A stretch of DNA of 64,000 nt, taken from assembly GCA_963971305.1 (NCBI GenBank), contig OZ020306.1, forward strand, positions 35,299,512-35,363,511, in the 5' to 3' direction. The notes below the pieces were generated by a model, which worked only from the letters and a program-made list of their open reading frames with translations, searched no databases and was not told where the DNA came from. A program made the position numbers and the translations under genes. This document shows positions 57,456-64,000 of this stretch, piece by piece. The stretch comes from Arcuatula senhousia. Lineage: Eukaryota; Mollusca; Bivalvia; Mytilida; Mytilidae. The first letter of the stretch is position 1. Every line of letters begins with the position of its first letter.

Positions 57456-59055
57456 ATGGCTTCACCGCACGGTAAGAATTATCTTAACTTACATATATTG
57501 ATTTCTGTCCCTCCTGTCATTACAAATATGTAAGAATTTTGACAAGAAAATGGAACAAAATTGAATTAATATTAATCGTAAAGGTCAAAGTAAAATCATG
57601 ACCATCCTACCAAGTTTCAAATCATTTTCATGTACGGTTCTTGAGAAAAGCTTGACGGAAATTTTCAAAGTCATGTTCACACATTTTCACATCGGCTTAA
57701 ACAGGAAGTAGATGTCCGACAGGTCTCAAAATCGCTAAGGACGTACAGTGTGCCATACTAAACCATCCTACCAAGATTCAAATCCTTCTCAAGTACGGTT
57801 CCTGAGAAAAACTTGACGGAAATTGGTATGGACGGACGTACGGACGGACATGAGTAAAACTTAATGCCCCGACATGTTGTCGCAGGGGGCATAAAAATGT
57901 TCTTATTGTAATTATAAAGTAGTTGAAAGCTTGTGAATTTACAATTTTAAAAGAATCTGTATATACCTGGAATTCTCTATAGATGCATGCTTTTAAGTTT
58001 TCGATATACTAGTACTCTTTCTAATAAGTACAATCGTAGAAAGAAAAATGACTTAATGCTTGTTAATTTTAGGGAAACCAATGCTAAAAACGCGTATTTC
58101 AAAGAGCGATAGTCGGATACCAAAGCATACCGATGGTGAAACAAGTCCTTTGCCCAAGCTAAGCAGCAATAAAGATTTGGAGAACACTCTGAGGCGGCAG
58201 CAAGTAAACAGAACTATATCGCGACTCCAAAAATCATGGGGCAAATCAAACTGTGGCAAATTAACGACAAGCAGAGAAATGAGACAGGATTTAGATATGC
58301 TCAAAGAGCATTACGTCACCGTCTGTGAACAAGAATCTGCGTTGAGAAGTCAAATAGCGCTACTAACTGCTGAAATAGCTCTTGTCGAAACAAAAGAATA
58401 CCACAGAGTACCCTTGAACATGCGAAAATTAAATGTTGATCCTTTATACATTCGTAAAATTTCCAAAACTAGGTCACAGCGACCCATAGAGAGGCCAGTC
58501 AGTGTAACAAGACAACTATTTGATCCCAAAGGTAGGAAAAGAAAAACACCATTTAGGCCTAAAAATATGTCACAAGAAAATGTCAACAATCCCTCAGAGA
58601 AGCAAACCAGCAAATCACGGAAGGCAGATGGAAAACAAAAGGAGTCAAAAGAGAAATCCAATTCTCTTCCCCAAAATAATCTGCCTACGCCAACGAAAAG
58701 CACACCAACTCCAACTAAAGAAAAAGCAAAACTTTCTAAACCTGAACTTATTCTGCCGAAGCCACGTTCTAAAACATTCATCACGGAGTTGAAAAGCCCA
58801 TCTCCATCGAAAGGAAATCCAAAAGACGAAACCTCAATCGTAGAAAAATCAAACGAAGAACTCCCAGAAATGCCACATTTCTGTCCTTACTGCTCCGTTT
58901 TCTGTCATCCAGCCACCGTTTTATTTTCCTCCAATCTAAGGCCACCTTTGTCTTATGTCTCTTTTTCGCCTCCCACTGTAGATTTTACGGAATTCAGATT
59001 ACCAAAACTGATGCACCCAAATTTTGCAACGAAATCAATTACACCAATCGAATGA
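57456..59055 (+). CDS. unrecognised two-exon gene, 332 aa
   Basis: Exon 1 is 57456-57471 (ATG GCT TCA CCG CAC G, donor GTAAG) and exon 2 is 58073-59055 (acceptor TTTTAG). The phase joins as MASPHGKPMLKTRISKSDSR. Without exon 1 the long frame has no ATG until the ninth residue. The protein is basic and Lys/Ser/Pro-rich. A helix about residues 74-114 (REMRQDLDMLKEHYVTVCE, then SALRSQIALLTAEIALVE) is a likely coiled coil. About residues 205-225 are PTPTKSTPTPTK repeats. Near the C terminus HFCPYCSVFCHP has a CxxC pair that could bind metal. Polyadenylation signal AATAAA is at 59218-59223. I recognise no family. It is divergent from the zinc-finger gene. Confidence 0.8.
57594..57897 (-). mobile_element. 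family D copy D2 in the intron of the two-exon gene
   Basis: On the minus strand it starts TTTTTATGCCCCCTGCGACA then ACATGTC, followed by CCGTCCGTACGTCCG and about two units of the ACTTGGTAGGATGG type. It shares its start and unit with D1. Confidence 0.7.
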
Positions 59056-59668
59056 ATCATTTATTGTATTTAGATCTTTCGTTGTACATACTCCAAATAG
59101 TTTACCATATGAGCTTGTGTGATATCTAAATCTATTGAAGCTCTGACTTTTCAATTTGTACGAGTTTTTGTTTAAACTTTCTTTGTTTTTTTAATACTTT
59201 TTATTTTCCTGTCTAGTAATAAAGTGTGCCAACTCAACATCTCGATTCTGCTTTCAAATTTCATTCCTATTTCATGTCCAGCTCATTATAAAAAATAGAG
59301 TAAAACATGTACAGGTACTCCACATCTCGAGAATAGAAACTTAGTTATAGTACTTCAACTTTATATTTCCTACATTTCAACTTTATATCTCCTAGCCCTA
59401 TCTATATATCAAAAAGTTTACTTTGTACAAATCTAACATTTCCGGTGATATCCATAATTAATATTTGAATTTAGATTTAAACATAATTTGTTATTGAAAA
59501 GTTTCTTACTGGAATACATATATATGATAAACGTGCTTTCACAAACTTCCATATAATATAGATATCTCGTGTGCCACCTATTTATTTAACATTCTCATCA
59601 TTTTCAAGAAATTATGAAAACCAGTTTCTGTTTGTTTGAAAATCATTTTTACTACCCCCTTTCCAAAA
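59056..59668 (+). other. 3' flank of the two-exon gene
   Basis: Contains the AATAAA at 59218-59223 as the likely transcript end. The rest is AT-rich with no feature. Confidence 0.5.
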
Positions 59669-60450
59669 ACAAGAGGCTCCCAGGAGCCTGAATCGCTCAC
59701 CTGGTTTAAATGACTTAATGTAACAATATTTCACTTTGCCAACACCCCATTATGACAACGAAACCATTGGAAAGCTCTATTAAGCTAAGCATTTAAGCAA
59801 GCAAATGGGTGGCACAATCTTCTATGAAACACCATCTAAATATCACGTATACAATCTACTTTTTTGTCATTTTACAGACCATAACTCCTAAAAGGGTCAT
59901 CTGATAATTCAGGCCTAATGGACAATTTTGTAGATCTCAATTAGCTGAACATTTGAGCAAGCAACAGCTTTTCTCTATTTGAAAAAGTTTCATTCTATAC
60001 ACAAAAAAAAACATGATAAAATGTTAATTCGGGGGCTATAATTCCTAAAAGGGGTCATATGACAATTTCGACCTACTGGACAATTTTGTAGAGCTCAACT
60101 ACCTAAACATTTAAGCAAGCAAAACCTTTTCTCTAACTTTCACAATCTATAAGGCTAAAACCACTATTTTTTTGGTGTTTTAAGGGGCCATAACCCCTAT
60201 AAGGAGTCATTTAAAAATTTCAACCTAATGGACAATTTTGTAGATCTCAATTAACTGAACATTAAAGCAAGCAAAACCTTTTCTCTATCTTCTATTATTC
60301 ACAATCTATAAGGCAAAAACATTATTTTTGGCGTTTAAGGGGCCGTAACTCCTATAAGGGGTAATCTGACAATTTCGACATAATGGACAATTTGTCAGAG
60401 CTTTTAAATAGCTGAACAATATGCAATTGAAACTAGAATACTGACAATGT

Positions 60451-61205
60451 CAGAAAGGGCCCCGCTGCAAAAAATCTTAAGTGTTTAAAAATCATATGAA
60501 CTTTGATTATAACCACTAAGGCATGTTCCACGGAATGTGCATGAAACTTCAGAGCTGTATTGTTAATAGCGTTTGAGTTTTATTGTTAAAAAATTCCAAT
60601 TCTCAAAATCTGTGATTTTCCATCAAAACTGAAGTTTTTTTCAAAAAATATTGAACAGATTTGCACGAAATGTGAATATGCAAATCATGACATGCTACTT
60701 AGCAGCTTTACAAAGCTTAAGAACTGTATTATTAATAGTTTTGAGTTTTAGTGTTCACAAAGTCCAATTCTCAAAATCTGTTATTTTTAATAAAAAATGA
60801 AGTTTTTTTTTCAAAAAATATTTCACATTTTTGCATGAAATTTTAACATGCAAAAAATGACATGCTACTTAGTAGTTGTACGAAGTTTCAGATCTGTATT
60901 ATTAATAGTTTTTGAGATTTAGTGTTCACAAAGTCCAATTCTCAAAATCTGTGATTTTCGATAAAAAATGAAGTTTTTTTCCAAAAATATCTCACATTTT
61001 TGCATGAAATTTTAACATGCAAAAAATGACATGCTACTTAGTAGCTGTACGAAATTTCAGAACTGTGTTGTTAATAGTTTTTGAGTTTTATTGTTCACAA
61101 GAATTGTTGAAGGACGGACAGACGTACGGACGGACGGACGGAGGGACATACGGACAAAGTGAATACTATAGGGCATCTGCATCTTCGATGTGGGGCCCTA
61201 ATTAC
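60451..61205 (+). mobile_element. family E tandem-repeat element
   Basis: Ends show GGGCCCC near 60458 and GTGGGGCCCTAA near 61191-61202 as a short subterminal inverted repeat. About three units of roughly 165 bp carry GACATGCTACTTAG, ATTGTTAATAGTTTTTGAG and CTCAAAATCTGTGATTTT. A GGACGGACG run lies near one end, as in families A and D. Confidence 0.65.
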
Positions 61206-61250
61206 TTCAATATCTTATATAGTTCTTGAGGTATAAGACAAAATAAGTGC

Positions 61251-63706
61251 AACAAGAGGCTCCCAAGAGCCTGAATCGCTCACCTGAACTACACAGATAC
61301 ATATATTTGTAGATATTATTGTGCTTAACCATATGCGATTTAAATTTCTGAAATATCTTGGTTAGTTTTTAAGATATTGGGCTTAATAAGTGCAAATTTG
61401 GCGAAAATTAGGAAAAGAACAATAACTCCCACATCAGCAGTCAGATCTTTTTTGAAATTTCAGGACAGGTAAATCTTAACATGCTGTTCTATTTAAGCCA
61501 TGGTGGCCATGTTTTTTTACGAATAAAAAAACTGACAATAGAGTTGTAGCTTATAAGCTATTAAACAATGGAAAATGGTAAATTTTGACGCTTTAAGGGC
61601 CATAACTCCTAAAAGAAATGGTTCTACAGCTTTGACCTAATTACATAAAATGTAGATCTTGACGTGCTGAATCATATGCAATTTGAATTTTTAAAATATC
61701 TTGTATAGTTTTCAAGTTTGGTTGAAGTTGGATCTATGGTGTCAGAAAAGTTCATCTTTGAAATTCAGGGGAAAAGTAATGAAAAATGGTAAATTTTGAC
61801 GCTTTAAGGACCATAACTCCTAAATGAAATGGTTCTACAGCTTTGACCTAATTATATGAAACGTAGATCTTGACGTGCTCAATCAAATGCAATTTGAATT
61901 TTTAAAATATCTTGTATAGTTTTCAAGATATAGGGCTAAATAAGTGCGAAATTTTGAAAAAATCCAAAAATAGGGCAATAACACCTACATCGGTTGTTGG
62001 ATCTTTTTGAAAATTTCTGGGCAGGTAGATCTTGAGGTGCTGATCACTTTTACCCTATGCCAGAATTTTGATATCTGTGACCGTTTTTGAGTTATTTGCA
62101 AAAAACTGTATTTGACCCCCCCCGTTCTATTTTTAGTAACAGCGGCCATGTTTTTTGACGTATCAAAAATCCCAACGCAAACTTTTTGCACAATACCCTA
62201 AGGAACAACCATATCAAGTTTGGCTGCAATTGGCCAAGCAGTTTCAGAGAAGTTGTTTGAAACAAGAGGCTCCCAGGAGCCTGAATCGCTCACCTGGTCT
62301 TGATGTTGACCCTATACTTTTGTAGAGCTAAATGAGCTGAACATTTAAGCAAGCAACAGCTTTTCTCTACCTGCAATAGTTTTCATTCTATAGGCCAAAA
62401 ACACCATTTTTCACCTATAAGGGGCCATAACCCCTATAAGGAGTCATCTGACAACTTTGACCCTATGGAGACTTTTGTAGAGCTATATGAGCTGAACATT
62501 TAAGCAAGCAACAACTAATCTCTATCTGCAATAGTTTTCATTCTGTAGGCCAAAAACATTAAAAATCGCTTTTTTCAGGGGCCGTAACCCCTATAAGGGG
62601 TCATCTGACAACTTCGACCCTATGGAGAATTTTGTACAGCTAAATGAGCTGAACATTTAAGCAAGCAACAGCTAATCTCTATCTGCAATAGTTTTCATTC
62701 TGTAGGCCAAAAACATGAAAAATCAAATCGCTATTTTTCATGGACCGTAACCCCTATAAGGGTTCATCTGACAACTTGGACCCTATGGAGAATTTTGTAG
62801 AGCTAAATGAGCTGAACATTTAAGCAAGCAACAGCTAATCTCTATGTGCAATAGTTTCCATTCTGTAGGACAAAAACATGAAAAAACGCTATTTTTCAAG
62901 GGCCGTAACCCCTATAAGGGGTCATCTGACAACTTCGACCCTATGGAGACTTTCGTAGAGCTAAATGAGCTAAACATTTAAGCAAGCAACAGCTAATCTA
63001 TATCTGCAATAGTTTTCATTCTGTAGGCCAAAAACATGAAAAGTGGCTATTTTTCACCTTTAAGGGGCCGTAACCCCTATAAGGGGTCATCTGACAACTT
63101 CGACCCTATGGAGACTTTCGTAGAGCTAAATGAGCTAAACATTTAAGCAAGCAACAGCTAATCTCTATCTGCAATAGTTTTCATTCTGTAGGCCAAAAAC
63201 ATGAAAAAATGCTATTTTTCACCTTTAAGGGGCCATAACCCCTATAAGGGGTCATCTGACAACTTTGACCAAATGGAGACTTTTGTAGAGCTTTTGATGC
63301 TGAATCAGTAGCGTGGCCTCAGATTTCCTCTATCTCTTATACTTTTTGATTTATAAGCCAAAAACAGTAGTCTGACCCCCCTAGTCTATTTTTAGCAACG
63401 GCGGCCATGTTTTTTATCAAAGCATTTCAAAATGAGGATCGTTTGTTGCCAACATGTCATATATCATTCCTGCCAAGTTTCTGTTAAATTGGTTCAGTGG
63501 TTTCAGAGGAGAAGATTTTTGAAATTGTTAACGGACGACAGACGACGACAGACGACGACGGACGCATAGTGATGGCATAAGCTCACATGGCCTTTGGCCA
63601 GGTGAGCTAAAAAGCTAACGGACGACGGACGACAGACGACGGACGGACGGACGACGGACGCAAAGTGATAGCAATAGCTCACATGACCCTTCGGGTTAGG
63701 TGAGCT
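61251..63706 (-). mobile_element. family A element, copy A8, split by A9
   Basis: 3' end CAAGAGGCTCCCAAGAGCC at left. Body contains ACTCCTAAA-GAAATGGTTCTACAG and CTTGAGGTGCTGATCACTTT. At 62261 copy A9 interrupts it; after A9 a GAC-rich run and the 5' hairpin (AGCTCACATGACCC-TTC-GGGTTAGGTGAGCT) complete it. Confidence 0.7.
62261..63608 (-). mobile_element. family A element, copy A9, nested in A8
   Basis: Complete copy: CAAGAGGCTCCCAGGAGCC and GAATCGCTCACCTG at left, about six units of about 160 bp (GGCCGTAACCCCTATAAGG, GCAAGCAACAGCTAATCTCT), a GAC run, and hairpin AGCTCACATGGCC-TTT-GGCCAGGTGAGCT at right. Same subfamily as A2. Confidence 0.8.
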
Positions 63707-64000
63707 AAAAACAAAAAAAAAGAAAAGGGGCAATAACTACCACACACTTTGTTGGAATTTCTTCAAAATTTCAGAATGTGTAGTTCTTGATGTGCTTATC
63801 ACTTTAACCTTATGCCAGAATTTAGATATCTGTCACTGTTTTTGAGTTATTTGCAAAACTGCTGTTTACCCCCCCCCCCCCCCCCTGTTCTATTTTTAGC
63901 AATGGCTGCCATGTTTTTTATCGGATCAATTTCAAATGATGATCATTTGTATCCATCATGTCATATATCATTCCTACCAGGATTCAGTCAAATTGGTACA

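Larger units (their letters stand above)
59669..64000 (-). mobile_element. family A element, copy A7, host of nested copies
   Basis: Its 3' end is at the left: CAAGAGGCTCCCAGGAGCC then GAATCGCTCACCTG. Units with GCTGAACATTTAAGCAAGCA follow. It is interrupted by E1 (about 60451-61205) and then by A8. Family A-type sequence resumes after 63707 (GGGGCAATAACTACCAC, TCTATTTTTAGCAATGG) and leaves the window. That this tail belongs to A7 is inferred. Confidence 0.6.

Overview
The window is AT-rich animal nuclear DNA with intron-bearing genes and very dense short transposable elements. Gene content, GT-AG introns and the repeats (hairpin-ended tandem-repeat elements with GTC/GAC trinucleotide runs; a DNA segment with a hammerhead-ribozyme core) suggest a lophotrochozoan, most likely a bivalve mollusc such as a mussel. 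This is an inference; no search was run.

Layout. (1) 77-3316, minus strand: six consecutive coding exons of a TSNAXIP1 (translin-associated factor X-interacting protein 1) orthologue, running off the left edge; its first exon was not found. (2) 3.7-12 kb: transposon-rich, with an old reverse-transcriptase fragment (minus, about 4.24-4.69 kb), a long non-LTR retrotransposon RT ORF (minus, 7965-9551) and a hairpin-ended element (10.2-11.9 kb). (3) 13.3-13.7 kb: a direct repeat of about 286 bp, each copy carrying a hammerhead-like core. (4) 15253-45384, plus strand: a complete RanBP9/RanBP10 orthologue, 11 coding exons in phase, 601 aa, with SPRY, LisH, CTLH and CRA parts. Its introns hold most of the repeats, including a three-level nest of insertions (22.0-25.0 kb) and a 6.8-kb block of tandem arrays (30.6-37.4 kb). 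(5) 45.4-53.6 kb: repeats with no convincing gene. (6) 53798-55585, minus: a C2H2 zinc-finger protein, 595 aa, coding in one exon. (7) 57456-59055, plus: an unrecognised two-exon gene (332 aa), divergent from the zinc-finger gene, with a perfect CRE palindrome just upstream of its ATG. (8) 59.7 kb to the right edge: a nested pile of hairpin-ended elements.

The genes do not form a pathway. RanBP9/10 is the scaffold of the CTLH/GID ubiquitin ligase; TSNAXIP1 is a coiled-coil protein known from testis; the zinc-finger protein is probably a DNA-binding regulator. No prokaryotic features, CRISPR arrays, rRNA or tRNA genes were seen.

The most interesting non-genic signals are the paired hammerhead cores, two hairpin-ended element families whose design fits Helentron-type non-autonomous elements, nested insertions with readable target-site duplications, and a duplication of the 3' edge of RanBP9 exon 2 split by a small transposon. 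All exon coordinates come from reading splice sites and phase by eye.
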